Numbered from the stretch's first letter, positions 11,974 through 25,876 are shown. The stretch is 64,000 nucleotides of DNA from Timema cristinae (GCA_039000515.1 JBCFYV010000012.1:45546167-45610166); one strand, 5' to 3'. Numbers and translations: made by a program. The notes: generated from the letters alone by a model not told the origin.

Positions 11974-12123
11974 AATAGTGTGAAAAGCAAACTTATTCGT
12001 ACCTTAACAACCGTTACGTCCTCTAGTACTGGTACATATCAAACCATTAATAGTGTGAAAAGCAAACATATTTGTACCTTAACAACCGTTACGTCCTATG
12101 GTACTGGTACATATCAAACCATT
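11974..12123. repeat. 75-bp tandem duplication
   Basis: Two head-to-tail copies of 75 bases (11974-12048 and 12049-12123) differ at only a few positions. The period is a multiple of three, so a chance frame at 11980-12207 stays open across both. Nothing suggests that the frame is coding. Confidence 0.9.
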
Positions 12124-15038
12124 TTCTTCAACATATTGGCGAATCTAAACTCTACAGGTCCCTATTCTACGTGCCAAGCCAGTGAGAATGGTTCCTATCT
12201 ACACTAAATTCTGATCATACCTCAGCATATTTCTTTAAATCATTTACCAAAATGATTTTGTCGCAGAGTTATGAATATGAAGATGAAGGCCTCGTAGAAA
12301 AAAGAGAAATGGGTGTTTGTAGTATAAGAGAAAAACTATAATATCAATAATTTATTTTATATAGTAAGTATATCCAGTATAGCTTGTAAATAATTATATA
12401 TGATTTAATACATTATACCAACAGGCTGTGATGGAATATTGGTATATAAATGTTTGTATTTTATGTACGTTAGCCTAATCGGAATTTTTGAATCTGATTC
12501 ATACGCAATAGTCAAATTTTGGTCCAAACCTATCTCTCTCATTGGCGTTGGACACTCCATGAAATCTGATCTGAGTCTCTCTATGGTAACTGCTCCCCTA
12601 GTTCTTAGAGCTATCTAGGGTAGTGCCTACCTGGATTACTAGTCCTGATCAACCACCTGTAAGACTATCTTCCTCTTAGTTCAATATTATCTCACCAACA
12701 ATAAAATAGCAAGGTGTAGCCCTATTCATTACTCTGTATTAATATAACCGTGTTGAAAACTTATAATGAACTTATGGGGACATGCGAGCTAGTTAATGTA
12801 TACGATTTATAGCTAGATTGTAATTTAAAAAAAGGAAATTCAAACGGTAAGTGGAATAACTTTAGAATATAAAACTAGATAGACATGAATTAAATTGTAA
12901 GAAGTCAGGTCATAGACCTATCTTAATAAAAAAAACTCTTTATTACTGCTATAGAATTACTATCCATTCCGGTTGGCTTTGTAACTATTGCCATGTTTTT
13001 TCCAGATATATTTGATTATTATAAATTTATATGCATAATTGCAATCCTTGTCCAAATTAATCATTTACATAAATTTGACGAGCTTTAGCGTCAATGTGGA
13101 CGACGAATATCAAAATACGTCCACAGATGTCCTATAGACATCCACAGGTGTTATACATGCATCCACAGATATCCTATAGACACGTACTGTGATGCAACTC
13201 GCATTGAGGGAGGGGAAATACCAGCGTGGCATATGGAATATTCAAATACGATAGGGTCTTGGAGAAATTCATCAATCCTAAAAGATAATAATTAATAATT
13301 TCAAGTCATAGATCCAGAAGAAAAAAATATTTGTTATCATGGTCGTATACTCAAACTTAGAGGATTTCTCTTTAGATTCAAACTTTAAAAGAAAATATTA
13401 TTGACCTCTTTAAATTTAATAATGCAAATAGGGGGGGGGGGATTGGTTTATTAGTAGGTCAGTAATTTGGTTAGAAATACAGACATTTTATATAAGGCAT
13501 GTTGAAAAGAATGGAGTTTCTGGGTTCCAATGCAAACTTTCATGATAAACGTTGTGAAACGTACCCTAATTATTACTAATGGGCCTTATTACAAGTCTCA
13601 CAATAGAGTAATTCATTAAGGTAAGTTTTATACAGTTCAAGGTAACCGAGGATATAGTTTAAAATTGTATGTTTTAAAATAGGTTTTAAGTAAGAATTAT
13701 AACATTTCATCCTATTTAGGTTGTGATCATAATTTACACTGATATTTAACTGTATAAGTCATTCGTCATTGTAGTGTAGTAATTTGTACTTATGTTTTAT
13801 TCTATGCATCATGTGGATTAAATATAAATATTATCTTTCGAAATAAAAACTTTAATACAAAGTAAATCTTTTATTTCAAATTACATGTATATTTTTGTTG
13901 TGTTTGTAATATAAATGCGTGTATATAAGAATAACTTATTGTACAAATATTCTAATTAAAAATTTTGAAAATATTCCAAATATATAGTTAAAAAAATGAA
14001 CATTAACATAAATTAATTATCTTAAGAAATATACTTTTTTAAATATTATTATCAAGGTACTTATAAATAAATTATATAATCAAGAATATGTTCATAACTT
14101 TCAATAAAATATTAACAAAATTCTATTTTGTAAATTGTACTTACCTTAAATAAACATTATTTTAACATTGTATAAATATGATAATTTATTTTATCATATT
14201 ATAATTTTGGATATTAATTTTTAAGCTAGAGTTAACTGTGAGGCGTAGATTAGAACGCGAAAAAAGGTTTTTTTTTTACTGTGTACAATTTAATATGGTC
14301 TTATATTAATGTATATATTTATATTTGCCAAAGTAAGATATATAATTGATACTTAGAATTAAATTTTGTAGAGGAGGTACTATACAACTTATTTATATAT
14401 ACAACAGTATAGTGGAAAAAGCTTGCTTGGCTGTTCTTAAATGAGAATGGACTATGATTTGTACCTTTAAAGGCCAAAATAAAACAACCGACTGCATCTA
14501 TCATATACATATTGTGATACATTTGGTTTTTAGACCGCTTCTTACTTTTAATGAAAACTAAATTACGCAAACTCATATATATTAAAGTAAGATGAACGTT
14601 AGTAAATCAATACAACATAATAAATATTCCTTTTATTTAATTTTTATTTAATCCAGTATTAGTTAATCTATATGGATTATATCGACAAGGAATCTTCCTT
14701 AGAACTAAGACCCTGACTCTATTTCAAATAAAAATGGAGTGTTGCGATATTTTATAATTAAAAACATTAGTTTTATATTAATAATTCTGTATAACAAAGA
14801 CGATAGAGTTTACAAGAAAGGAAATAACAGAAGGAATTCCTGTTAAAGAGATATCATTTATAATATATATTCGTGTTTTTGTCAGAGTCCTACAACCATT
14901 TTTCGAACTATCCAGTTAAAGACCAAACTATTGGTAAATTATTATGTATTTCATACATTGGCTAATTTCTGTGGCCAAAACTCGAAGTGGCCGGTCACTT
15001 CGCGAACTGGCTGGACTTCAGGCTTTGACCACGACACG
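12124..15038. other. Non-coding DNA with minor simple repeats
   Basis: No gene is recognisable. Two imperfect copies of a TCCACAGATRTCCTATAGAC unit lie at about 13131-13185, and a ten-base G run lies near 13431-13440. The rest is AT-rich and unremarkable. Confidence 0.55.
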
Positions 15039-15290
15039 TATATACATACATACACATACATACATAATTACATACATACAAACATACATACATACATACA
15101 TACATACATACATACATACATACATACATACATACATACATACATACATACATACATACATACATACATACATACATACATACATACATACATACATACA
15201 TACATACATACATACATACATACATACATACATACATACATACATACATACATACATACATACATACATACATTCATACATAATTACTTA
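15039..15290. repeat. Second (CATA)n microsatellite
   Basis: About 60 nearly uninterrupted CATA/ACAT units. This array has the same sequence as the LINE target at 4 kb but is unoccupied. Long open frames on both strands here are artefacts of the tetranucleotide. Confidence 0.95.
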
Positions 15291-15304
15291 CACCGTTCCC
15301 TTGT

Positions 15305-15569
15305 AGGTGACCTGGTGGTCTAGGGGTAAGGTGTCAGACTTCTGTGCTGGCGGCCGGGGTTCAATCCTCGGTACCGGCACAGATTTATCTGATTACCAAA
15401 CCCTTCCTTCACTCTGACAAGACATCTTGTGAATGTGGGGAATGCCAGGCCTCCACCGTGGTTCGGATTCCACGTTAAACTGTAGGTCCTTCATTTCATC
15501 TCACAATCACCCTACCATTACACATTAGCGTAAGTGCGTATAACCCGAATGGGTAGTAAGACGCGGTGC

Positions 15570-15627
<58 letters not shown>
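15305..15627 (+). mobile_element. tRNA-derived SINE, family A, full length with target-site duplication
   Basis: The head has a pol III A-box-like segment (TGGTGGTCTAGGGGTAAGG) and a B box (GGGTTCAATCC). A family-specific body follows, then the tail GCGTATAACCCGAA...TAGTAAGACGCGGTGCT and an AAT triplet run. Near-identical 15-base duplications flank it (15290-15304 and 15628-15642, sharing ACACCGTT and CCTT). This is the best full-length family A copy in the window. Confidence 0.9.
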
Positions 15628-15629
<2 letters not shown>

Positions 15630-15639
15630 ACCGTTACCT

Positions 15640-16670
15640 TATGGAATGGGCAAGAAACTGTGCATATAGCTAAAACAAACTCCATATTCAATTCATATTC
15701 ACCAACGTTCTCTACACTTCCCTATTCTTGCATTCTCCCTTCACTTCAACAAAAATCCATGCACCATGTCTTACAGCTCTTTTATTCTCAAAAATCTTAA
15801 TGTTTCTCTTTTTCACACATTGGTCTACAATATTAAACCACATCTTACATGGCCTTTCCTTTCCTTTTGATCCACACACTTCACCATCGTATATTTGCCT
15901 CGTCACTTGAACCAAATTCATGATCTCAACATACCCAAATCAACATAAGACGCCTCTTTCACAATTCCATATTGGATTCTTTTTCAAACTGATTCCTTCA
16001 GCACCCATTCATTACAAACTCATTTTAAATGAGTTCTTCCATTTAAATCTTTTAGATATCTCATTCCAACTGCATTCACCTTGCTCTTTGCCTCTTTCAA
16101 TACTAGTTCTTTACTTCTATTAGTCAACCTACATCCAACTACTCTCCGAGATGTATTTACCCGACTATCGATTTAAACATTTATCCTTCAATTTTTACAA
16201 AACATTCTGCCCAGATACACAAAAGCATTTACTTGTTCCAACAATTTCCCATTCATACTAAGCTTACAATAATTTCCTGACCCATCCTTATTAAAAAACT
16301 ATCGCATTAATTTTTGAGATATTGATACAAAAACAAATTATTCGACTGGCACCCCCATTAAACGATTTAATGCATGTTTTATGTAACTTTCATTCTCAAC
16401 CATCAGTATGGCATTATCTGCATACATCAGAAATTTTACATTCACGTTGTACATTTGTACATCAAGTGCAGTCGCACAAGCATATTTCATATACTTATCC
16501 TTGAATATATTAAACAACTAGGGAGACATAACAAACCTTGTCTCACATCCTGTTCATTGTCAATTGTATTGCTCAGGGCCCCATCTACCCTTACGCAAAC
16601 TTCAATAACTCTACCATACACCTCCATAATTTATTGTAATAATCAAAAAACTAACTAACCTATGATTATT
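15640..16670 (-). pseudogene. LINE reverse-transcriptase remnant (YADN to C-terminal domain)
   Basis: On the minus strand the order is: the RT catalytic motif as YADN (codons at 16413-16424), within KFLMYADNAILMVEN; then a segment like VNAFVYLGRMF near 16240; then VNAVGMRYL near 16070; then RQIYDGEVCG and WFNIVDQCVKKRNI at 15712-15921. This is the order found in insect LINE reverse transcriptases. The second catalytic Asp is Asn, and several frameshifts and stops are present, so it is inactive. Confidence 0.7.
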
Positions 16671-16682
16671 ACATTGGCCCGT

Positions 16683-16710
16683 ACTGCCTTTGTCTTTGAA
16701 CAAAGGCAGT
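16683..16710. repeat. Perfect 11-bp stem hairpin
   Basis: ACTGCCTTTGT at 16683-16693 pairs exactly with ACAAAGGCAGT at 16700-16710 across a six-base loop. It lies between two LINE remnants. Its role is unknown; it could be a structure near the 3' or 5' end of one of those elements. Confidence 0.7.
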
Positions 16711-17129
16711 CTGGCTCTCTGTGTTTAAGTTTCTCACCACCACAACTCCACGTATAGTAATAATGTGGATATTACTAGCTCACATTAAGAGTCCTCTTAG
16801 TTCACATGCATGACTTCTCTTAATATCTCGGGACCACTGGGTATTTGTATATTAGGAACCACTTCTCTTAGTTTTCCTGGTTGTCACAACAACTTAACAA
16901 ATTATAGTAATGACTTACAACCAGACATCAACAAGAGGTACCTCATGGCATCACATAAATTGCACATAGACAAACACTTCAATATTACTTATTTACTTAT
17001 TATATTGCATTGGGATCATGCAAGTTTTTGCTGCACTTACAAAAGTACACCCCCAATCCCTACATTGAACTAGTTCTATCCAGTTCACCACATTACATAT
17101 TTAATCTTTCATGTCCATTCTATTGTTAT

Positions 17130-17865
17130 CTTCCTATCTTCGTCTAGGTCTTCCCAATAGTCTTTTATAACTTGATTTGCAAGTCAATACCCTAAGCAAG
17201 GTTCTAGAATCCCCATTCGCTCTGCATGACCTGCTCATCGTAATCTACAAGACTTAATTATCCTAATAATGTCTTGTGATGAGGGCCGGTTATGTAACTC
17301 ATCATTATGTAATCTCTCCCACTTCACAATAGCCTCATCCCTTTATGGACCAAATATCTTCCTAAGCATTTGTTATTAAACAACCTAAATAGGTTTTCGT
17401 CACACCCATAGAAAACAACAGGTTAAATTTTGTCGTGTATATTTTAATTTTACATACTTGGACACCAGGCGAGATTACAACATAACCCTGTCAAATGATA
17501 TATTATTTACAGTTAAGCTATAAATAATAAATTATTGTCTCCAATCTGTGTTATCTGTGTGATCATATACTAGGTCTTTTTAACACTCACTTCTGAACCT
17601 TTGTAGTTACTAGCCTCTTGCAAAATGTCTGCATTTATTGCAACAGCTTCCTTACTACTGTCCAACAAGGCTAATTAATATTCTGCATATTCTAATAGCT
17701 GCTTTTTTTAAGTTTAATGCTAAACCCTTCCCAACTCTCTTGCATTACCCTAATCGCATACTCTAAGGATAGATTAACGATTAATGAGAACAGTGCATCT
17801 CCTTGTTTCAACCCACTATGCATTTCTAAAGTGACGTACAACCCCCCCTGGCATTTAATAAAAAT
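17130..17865 (-). pseudogene. Second, distinct LINE reverse-transcriptase remnant
   Basis: On the minus strand 17865-17690 reads like the RT fingers/palm (GLKQGDALFSLIVNLSLEY, then AIRVMQESWEGLALN). The lower part (about 17390-17130) reads like LRKIFGP, then ERLHNDELH, then RLRWAGHAERM with frame changes. These match the widespread insect LINE order ending in the RLRWAGHVARM-type motif. The catalytic YADD region between them is lost or scrambled. It differs in sequence and extent from the remnant at 15.6-16.7 kb. Confidence 0.7.
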
Positions 17866-17869
17866 TTAC

Positions 17870-20800
17870 TATATAAAATTTTAAATAAACTGTTTTCAAA
17901 AACATTTGATATGCCCCTAATTATTTGAATCAAAATATTAAAATTGAAAAATCATTTTCTTAAGACATTAAGAATAAAAAATTAGAAGTTAAACAAATTT
18001 ACCAACTCATGACAATATAGTGTTGACAACAGTGAAATAATTAAAATATAATCCTTTAATATATTTATGTTTGAAAATAGATTTGACGATGGTAGAACAG
18101 TTTATATATAATTTGATAGTTTAGAGTAATATGTGTCCTTGATTGCTTAAAATGGGGAGGTATACATCTCAGATAAAAATTTGAAACTTCTCACGTATCG
18201 AGCTTGTCCCTTGATGAAAAAACTCTTCATTTATTATAAAAATATTTGACAACGCTTCTAACAGATGTTCCCAGGTTAGTTGGTATAAGGCATTCACGAG
18301 CTAAGTTTAACTGGATGACAGCTCGAAATGTTACTAGAAGTAATCCCTAATATTAGTAATATATCACTACGCCAACAGCTGACATCTATCACTTGGATGA
18401 CTGTAATGAAAACAGATGGTAATATATTAATGTGATAGTTAACCACAGTAATTTAGGCCAATATTATTTATATATTTATTTGAGGTCGGACACAAAGCTT
18501 ATTTATAGTTTTATTCCCCCTAAAAAAATATTAACACCACTTTCACAAAAACTTCTAACGAACATAGCTACAAAATGGTGACTGACGAATCTAAACCATA
18601 TGATTGAACATAACGGTAAACAAGTTTATTACAATGATGCAGACACGCAGTTGATGGAAATGTTTTATTCAGTTAGATATTTCAAAATACGATAAAATAA
18701 TCATAAAATTATTTATTGTATGAAAAAAAATACAACAATTTTCTCTTTTCCAAGTAAATACGATGCCTGTATTAAAAGATATTGATGTGTGCACTCTATT
18801 ACACAAAATCAGTAACGTTCCAAAACTAAAAATAAGTACTTTTAATTATGTTTAAAATATTATTCGAGTTGGATAAAAGAAATTATTTAAAAAAATTAAA
18901 TAGTATAAGAAAACTTAAATTTACGTTATTTTAAATGTAATATATAACAGATAATTAAATATTTTACATTTATAACAAAACTGTGATATTTTACAAGTGT
19001 TGGCGAGCCAAAACCTAAACATATGATTTTTGAACTGTCATCCAGCTAAAAACCTATCGTGAACGGAATATATCCTCGCCTAACTTTTTACATCTTAACA
19101 GTACATTTTAAACCCATTTTTGGTGTATCTACTCGTATTGTAAGGTTCGTAAATGGTGATTTACGACATTAAAAAACGATCCCCAAAATTACAAAGTTTT
19201 ATAATTTCTTCTAATTATGCCGAGCCCCTTCCACCGAAAATAATTCGATAAAATGTTTTAAATATACACCAAAGAGATGATAACAATGATGCTCCAGGAA
19301 CTTTGTTGGAATAAAGAAATATATATTAAAATAGATTAAAGCAAAATACTTTGAATAATTAGCGAATTTATTAGATAGAACCTGACTAAAATGGTATTGA
19401 TTTAATTTTTCTTTTAAAGCCCTGCCACATAGATATTCAGATAGTTAATTAAATATCCGCGTTGCTTCAATTTCTTCAGGGTGCGTTCTAGTTGTAAAAT
19501 CACGTAACCATATGGGGTTCATTTAATACTCAAGAGGAGCGATAGAGATTGCTTGTAATACAATCAATAGTCTGTGGAATATGGAGGCAAAAGCATGATT
19601 TTACAATTATTTGAGTCAAATTTATATACATGGCTCTTTTATAATATACAACTACTCCAAATGAGAGTTTCAATTCGCTTTCTCCTCAATTACTAATATC
19701 TAGGCAATTATGTAAAGCACTGCCTATTGTTGAACATCAATTAAAAACCAAATTATACGATAAAAATTAGTAATGATCGGTTAAATAATAGAAACAGCGT
19801 ATTGAAGTATATTATAGCAAAAAAAACCAAAACTTAAATTTTTTTTAAGTCTTGTCTAGGAAAAATCCATCTAATAAAAATAGTCCAGTAGATTATGTGT
19901 GTCACAACCAATTACTCTGTTAAGTAACAGTTCAAATGTTATTTATAACAAGGAATAAATACACTAAGAAAGTTTAAGCATAGCGGTAATTATGTATATC
20001 AGCAGGATTTATGTGAAATAAATGAAAGTACTTTACTTTGTAACAATAAAAAACCTATCTTTTTGCGTATAGGACCTTCAAATAAAAAGTGACTTTTATA
20101 TCTGCAAAAATAACCACATCTACTCATATTTAAATATGAATGTATTTTAATATTATATATTCATTTATGTAAAGTAAAGAAATCATTTTGGATTTTATAG
20201 ATAGTAGATATGATAGATAGATAGATACAAAGATGTAGAGCAGTAATATCTGGAATAATTTTCAAGCGCTAGCACAATATTTTCTAGTGGGCTAGCTTAC
20301 ATAGTTCTTCAAATAAAATTTAAAATCTCGATAAAACTGTCACTACTAAGTCTGTTTACTCTAACGTCCTCCTAGTAATGGTCATTTTACCTTGTGAGTC
20401 TTTATTATTTCTTAAATGAATTTCTTTTGTTGATTTTAATGTACTAATAATAGCCTGTTTTGCCATATATTTCTTATATTAAGACGTGTTTTATGGTTTG
20501 TTGATTGTTAGTTTGTTGTCTAAGCATTATGTCTAAAATATTCATCATGAATTTTACTTGTTTAAAAAGTGAGATAAAATATATCTTTTTTGTAATACTG
20601 TTGGTAACACTGAGCTTACGTGACCTTATTTACCATTTATCAAAGTATCTCATATTTAGTTTTAAATTTGTTCATATTAATTTGCTCTCGTAACATATAT
20701 CAATATTCTGATATGCTAGATTAAGTGAATGCAAAATTATTGAAGTCAATTGGTTCTCATGAGCTGGTTTTTTGACTAATGTTTATTTTAAAATATCCGA

Positions 20801-21500
20801 ATTTTCTTAAAATAGACATATCTGACACATAGCTAGAGTTAATAGATTTAATTTCACATATTCAAACATACATTTAGATTGAGTTGTAGATCTAATTTAA
20901 CATATTGAATCGTCAGGTTATGTGATCTGCAGCTGTCAATTTTGATATATCTTATCAATATGTATGTGATAGTACCAACAAAAAATATTATCAATTATTA
21001 CTGCAAAGAAAGTAATTTGTATTTTATAAAAATCCACCCCAAAAGACAATTTAGTAAAATCAAACTATATAATTATATACAGCACAAATATATTTGGAAA
21101 AACTCTTTGCGTTTTTTAAACATAAATATATATTCAAAATTTGGTTTACATGTATATTTCAGAGATATCGTTCAAGAAATGTGGGTTTTTGTATTTGTGT
21201 GTGCGTTTTCAGAAGAAATTTGAGCAATTGAGCTCATTTTGTTGACTTACATTAGATTAGAAATAATACATTGAATGAGAATATAGCACATCTAGCTACG
21301 TTGAAGCATAGTGTTAAGGGTGTGCAGTAGTTTTATAAATGTAAAATAAGTCTCGTATTGTAAAATTAATACTGTAAGACTCCTCGTCATAGCGTATATA
21401 AATTACGCATTAGCTCACATGTTGAAATATTTACTAAATAAATATCCTTGAGACGAGTTCCTCCTATGTGTATTTCTATCAAGGAGGAATCGTGCATGAA
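17870..21500. other. Non-coding AT-rich DNA
   Basis: No coding region, RNA gene or clear repeat is recognised. A short TAGA/GATA run lies near 20205-20226. Confidence 0.55.
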
Positions 21501-21504
21501 AGGA

Positions 21505-21680
21505 GTTCTGATAACCACACCAGTGGGTTAATGACCTGAGTTGTTGGTTTCCCCTGTTGGCCGTTCCGTCGATAGGACGATTAGTAAAAGGCTCAAATCC
21601 TAGCTGGGTGTATTGATGTTTTTTTTCCCGTAAATGGTTTCCAAATCTTATTCAGCGTGAATGTAAATATATTTCCTACC
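21505..21680 (+). mobile_element. Degenerate SINE head, family B-like
   Basis: A B-box-like GGCTCAAATCC near 21592-21602 is followed by the family B body phrase resembling CTGGGTGTATTGA...GTAAATGGTTTCC. The tail is not detectable. This is an old copy. Confidence 0.45.
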
Positions 21681-22640
21681 AATACTTCCTAATTAATTTC
21701 TACCTAATTGGTGTAAATAGAAGTGTGAGAAATATAATTGTCTTTTATTAAAGAACTAAAAGGTATGAGAGAATACCAAAAAAATCTCATATTGTGTATT
21801 ATGGTTTCAAAAATAATTTTCAAAAAAAATGTGTTGACTAAACTACCATAAAATATGTTTTCCTCATAAAAACAAACACCTATCTTGTTAAACACAATAA
21901 TCATTCTTTATGTATAGATTTTAAACCAAATTGTTCAAATATATTGACAAAACACAAAATTTAAAAAACAAGTCATTTGCAGATACATTCAAATTATTTA
22001 TTAGTGAAAATAACAAACATTTTTCAATTTATCATTATAAATTATTTCCAGACTCTCATTTTGGATTCAATCATCAAGATAAAATTCAAAATATGCAATT
22101 TTATATTATTTAATTTTAGTAAGTAATTGCTATAAAATTAATTTATCTTAGATAAAATAAAGATACATTATTATTTATAGTATAAACTAATACCCTGATT
22201 CCAAAGTTAGAACCATATCGTTAATTTATTTTAAAACAATCAAATTTTACAAAAATTAGTCATTTGTTAACTACATTTTAAAGATTTGTTTAAAAAAACA
22301 AATTCATATACTTGTTTATAATGCATGAAATTAAACAGATGGTACTCATTTTGAACCAAATCACTGGAGACATTTTACAAAATACTAGAACTAAAATAAC
22401 CGTTAACAGTAAACTACCCATAACTCTATCTCTCCTTACCCCTCAAAAAAAAAAACACTTTATACAGCTTTATCTTTCATGTTCATGGCAAACATTTCAC
22501 ATATATACATTTAAAGAAAACTCGTTATAGACATTTTCAAAATAATTCAAATTTTCAAAAATCATTCAACAGTAGATCCTTTATAGAGTTTTTACCCAAA
22601 AATAAGTATAAAAGGCTCTGTCATGTAAACGCTCCCAAGA
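21681..22640. other. Non-coding AT-rich DNA
   Basis: No feature is recognised; the short frames have random, Lys/Asn/Ile-rich composition. Confidence 0.55.
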
Positions 22641-22646
22641 TACTCA

Positions 22647-22918
<272 letters not shown>

Positions 22919-22931
22919 AATTTGTACCATA

Positions 22932-23459
22932 TTGTTGGATCCATTTGTAAAATATTTAAAGTTTTAAAAAATCAGTCATCTCTAAACTTCACGTAAACAA
23001 TTTTCTTACCTCAAAAAGAAGTAAATATGTCATATAAACACTCCTAAGATATCATTTTGGAATCAAATTATACCCATTTATAAATTATCTAAGGTTTTTG
23101 AGAAACTAGTAATCAGTAAACTACCCATAAAAGAGTTTTTATCCTTAAAACAATTATACATTTTTATTGCTCATACCAAATAATCTCCATCTACACATTT
23201 TGAACAAAATCGTTAAAGATATTTTGTAAAGATTTTAAACTTTCAAAAAATTTCCATCTGTAAACTACCCTTTAAGGAATTTTGCCTATAAACCAATTAA
23301 ACAGTGCTATTTGTTATGTCAAACAAATCCTAATATATGCATTTTAAACAAAATATTTATTATTTTCGAAAATTTTAAAATTACAAAAAAATTACAATAA
23401 ACAATACGTCAAACAAGTAGAAATGAAAAAATTGTGTTAAGCTAGAGCTAATTCTAATT
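22932..23459. other. Non-coding AT-rich DNA
   Basis: Nothing coding is recognised. The segment is AT-rich with repeated phrases such as TAAACTACCC, which may be remnants of a degenerate repeat also seen around 22.4-22.6 kb. Confidence 0.5.
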
Positions 23460-23882
23460 CTAAATTCCCTCATCTGACTTTGTAATTTTCCCGTATTTTG
23501 AAAAACTCGCCAACAACAATCCATTTGTAATAATATCTGTTGTGACAATGGACAGCGCTACTTTAGTAAACAACATAGCAAATATTTTAATTGGGACGAA
23601 AATATGGTATATAGACACTCCCCTATCTTGTAACATTTTATTTACACTATCTTGATTTACCATAACCAAACAAACTCGTCCACCACTTATGTTAGACGCA
23701 TAACGAACATTATGTGGTCTCACAACACTATCCATATTAACCAAATAATCATCCAAAACTTTATTGGGAACAATAGTGTCAAAAACATCACCAGTTTGGG
23801 GTCCGTCCTGTTCGACGACATTCCATGTCATCCAGGATGAGAACCTGGAATATTTGAGTGACCTGCATACATCAAGGCTCAC
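23460..23882 (-). pseudogene. Gag/ORF1-like fragment of a retrotransposon
   Basis: An open minus-strand frame of 140 codons has coding-like composition in an AT-rich background. It contains YASNISGGRVCLVMVNQDSV followed by PIKIFA and IVTTDIITNGLLLASFSKYG. This order (a strand carrying residues like R-V, then a basic/hydrophobic turn, then an RRM-like D-I-x-x-x-x-L-x-x-x-L-S-x-Y-G helix) resembles the RNA-binding region of zinc-finger gag proteins of insect LINEs. No CCHC knuckle remains, and a stop follows at once. The family assignment is inferred and moderate. Confidence 0.45.
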
Positions 23883-24227
23883 TAGTAGATAGATACACGC
23901 AAACTATCCTCGAAGTTAATGTAATACAAAAATTCACGACGTAGCGCACAACTTTAACAGAACATAGCTCCACCCAAGGTCACTCGTTACTAGAGCAGAC
24001 AGAAAGACAGACAGAGGTTAAAAATCCACTCTTTTTTTTTTAGTTTCCTGTTCACATAAAACGTAAATATTTGTCGAAATCTCAATATTGATTTTTTTCA
24101 CGATCGCAATACTTTCTCTTGATATGAGAAATTAAAAATTAACTCACTGATTTATAAAAGAAACATAATTCTAATGTAATGTGTTGGTTGGAAAACAGTT
24201 AAAATACTACTAGAACTATAATAGATT

Positions 24228-24440
24228 AGCTGCTTTTGTGATCGAATGGTATAAGGCGTCATCATTGCAATAGTCTTGTTCGAATCCCATACAGTTTTTT
24301 TTCATAGAAGGTTTTACACTCTCCCTCCAGAAAAATACGGGTACACTTTATATAAAGTTCAAGCCTACTCATTCCAAGCACATTACCGTAATTTGTACAT
24401 ACGCGTATAACTCAAACGTGAAGGGAAGATGCAGCGCTAA
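24228..24440 (+). mobile_element. Degenerate SINE, family B-like
   Basis: A tRNA-like head (GGTATAAGGCGTC, B box GTTCGAATCC) precedes a body with TTTTACACTCTCCCTCCA. The decayed tail ACGCGTATAACTCAAACG ends in an A run. It is older than the copy at 22.7 kb. Confidence 0.65.
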
Positions 24441-24732
24441 AAAAAAAAAAAGTAGGACTAGCAGTGATCTTAAGAAAATACAAGTTTTCTTACGGCAAAA
24501 AATTATATCATTTTATAATAGTATGAGTGTTATACTATATTTTAACACTATCTATTAAAGTGATGGTTTCCAATCACATAGCTTTTCTCTTGAAACATAT
24601 TAAAATTGGAAGTATTATTTACAGCTGTCAAAAATTTCCTTTCTAATAGTATCTAAATTGGACTGTACTTGAATATCTTCATATCCAATCATTTATGTGA
24701 GCTATAATAACTATTTTGGAATCGTATGTAAT

Positions 24733-24965
24733 TATTTTATTGAGTTATTTAACGTCCACTCGCTGATCCGATGGATTATATCACACACGAGAATTTCTAT
24801 AAGCGAGAACAAAAGGGCCTGCCAATTTTGCCGGAAAGGTATTTTCACATACCTTCCAAGGTTCTTCTACATGCCACAACTGACGTAGAACAGACGGCTT
24901 TACTTCTCTCCTTAGGAAGTTGTGCTATGAATTTGTATCGCTCAAGAAAAATCAGTCAACTTCAG
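24733..24965. repeat. Unclassified interspersed repeat, copy 1
   Basis: This segment aligns without large gaps to 53297-53540. Shared phrases include CCAATTTTGCC, GGAAAGGTATTTTCACA and GAAGYTGTGCTATG. Both copies hold a chance open frame on the plus strand, but no protein domain is recognised. It is a dispersed repeat of unknown type. Confidence 0.75.
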
Positions 24966-25269
24966 CCGGTAAGAACTCACGAACATAAGGTCCTGAGTCG
25001 AGCACAACTGAGGTCTAGAGAATGATATAAAAATATATAGACGTGGTTGTATTTTATTTCCGAACCGTACTATACATATCTTTTTCTTATACATAAGTAG
25101 ATTTAAACTAATATAATACTATCGATGAATTCTTTAAGTATGCTGGTCCTGAACTGTATACTCTTTGGCACTAATTTGCAATTAGTCTATTATTTTAAAA
25201 TAAATGTTTAAATATTAACAATATTGTGTGTTAGGTAGCTCTTCTTCCATAAAGCTTACACTTTTAATC

Positions 25270-25445
25270 GATTACTCCACAGTCTAAGGATTCGTCCCTT
25301 TCCCAATAACTTAATTGGTGTTGATGGAGAAGTCTAGGCTCGAATCCCGACCAAGTGTTCAGAAGTGTGGTTTCCCACATGCGCTTTGATTAGGATTATT
25401 TTATACCAACCCCCACCACTTGGTTTAAGTTATAAACAACCTTCT
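25270..25445 (+). mobile_element. Degenerate SINE head
   Basis: AACTTAATTGGTG and the B box GGCTCGAATCCCG are followed by a GTGGTTTCCCACATG body phrase that resembles family B. No tail can be found. Confidence 0.4.
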
Positions 25446-25674
25446 TTTGGAATATAAAAACGTTAAAAGAAATGAGATAAAACAAGTTTCAAGACTTGTT
25501 GTTTGAGCAACTCAAGCAAGCTTTCACCAAGCATGGAAGGTAATAATTATCTTTTTAATTGTTAACGTAGTGATACAGTCGACAAGATAACCAGACTGGG
25601 GCCCAATACCAAGGAAAAAGCTTGCATACCCTCGTCTAAGAAATGCACATTCAACCAAAATTAAATTTAAAAAT

Positions 25675-25876
25675 GGTGAATGTAGGGAATGCCAGGCCTC
25701 CACCGTGGTTCGGATTCCACGTTAAACTGTAGGTCCTCCATTTAATCTAACAATCACCCTACCATTACACATTAGCGTAAGTGCGTATAACCTGAACGGA
25801 TAGTAAGACGTGGTGCTAATAATAATAATAATAATAATAATAATATAATAATAATTATAATAATAATAATAATAAT
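25675..25876 (+). mobile_element. SINE family A, 5'-truncated
   Basis: The sequence begins in the family A body (GAATGTAGGGAATGCCAGGC) and runs through the tail into an AAT triplet array. The tRNA head is missing. AT-rich flanks on both sides share ATTAAA/TTAAAAAT stretches that may be the target-site duplication. The 5' truncation is typical of LINE-driven retrotransposition. Confidence 0.85.

Noticed and set aside
14931..15323. Open frames on both strands over the second CATA array
   Set aside because: Same microsatellite artefact.
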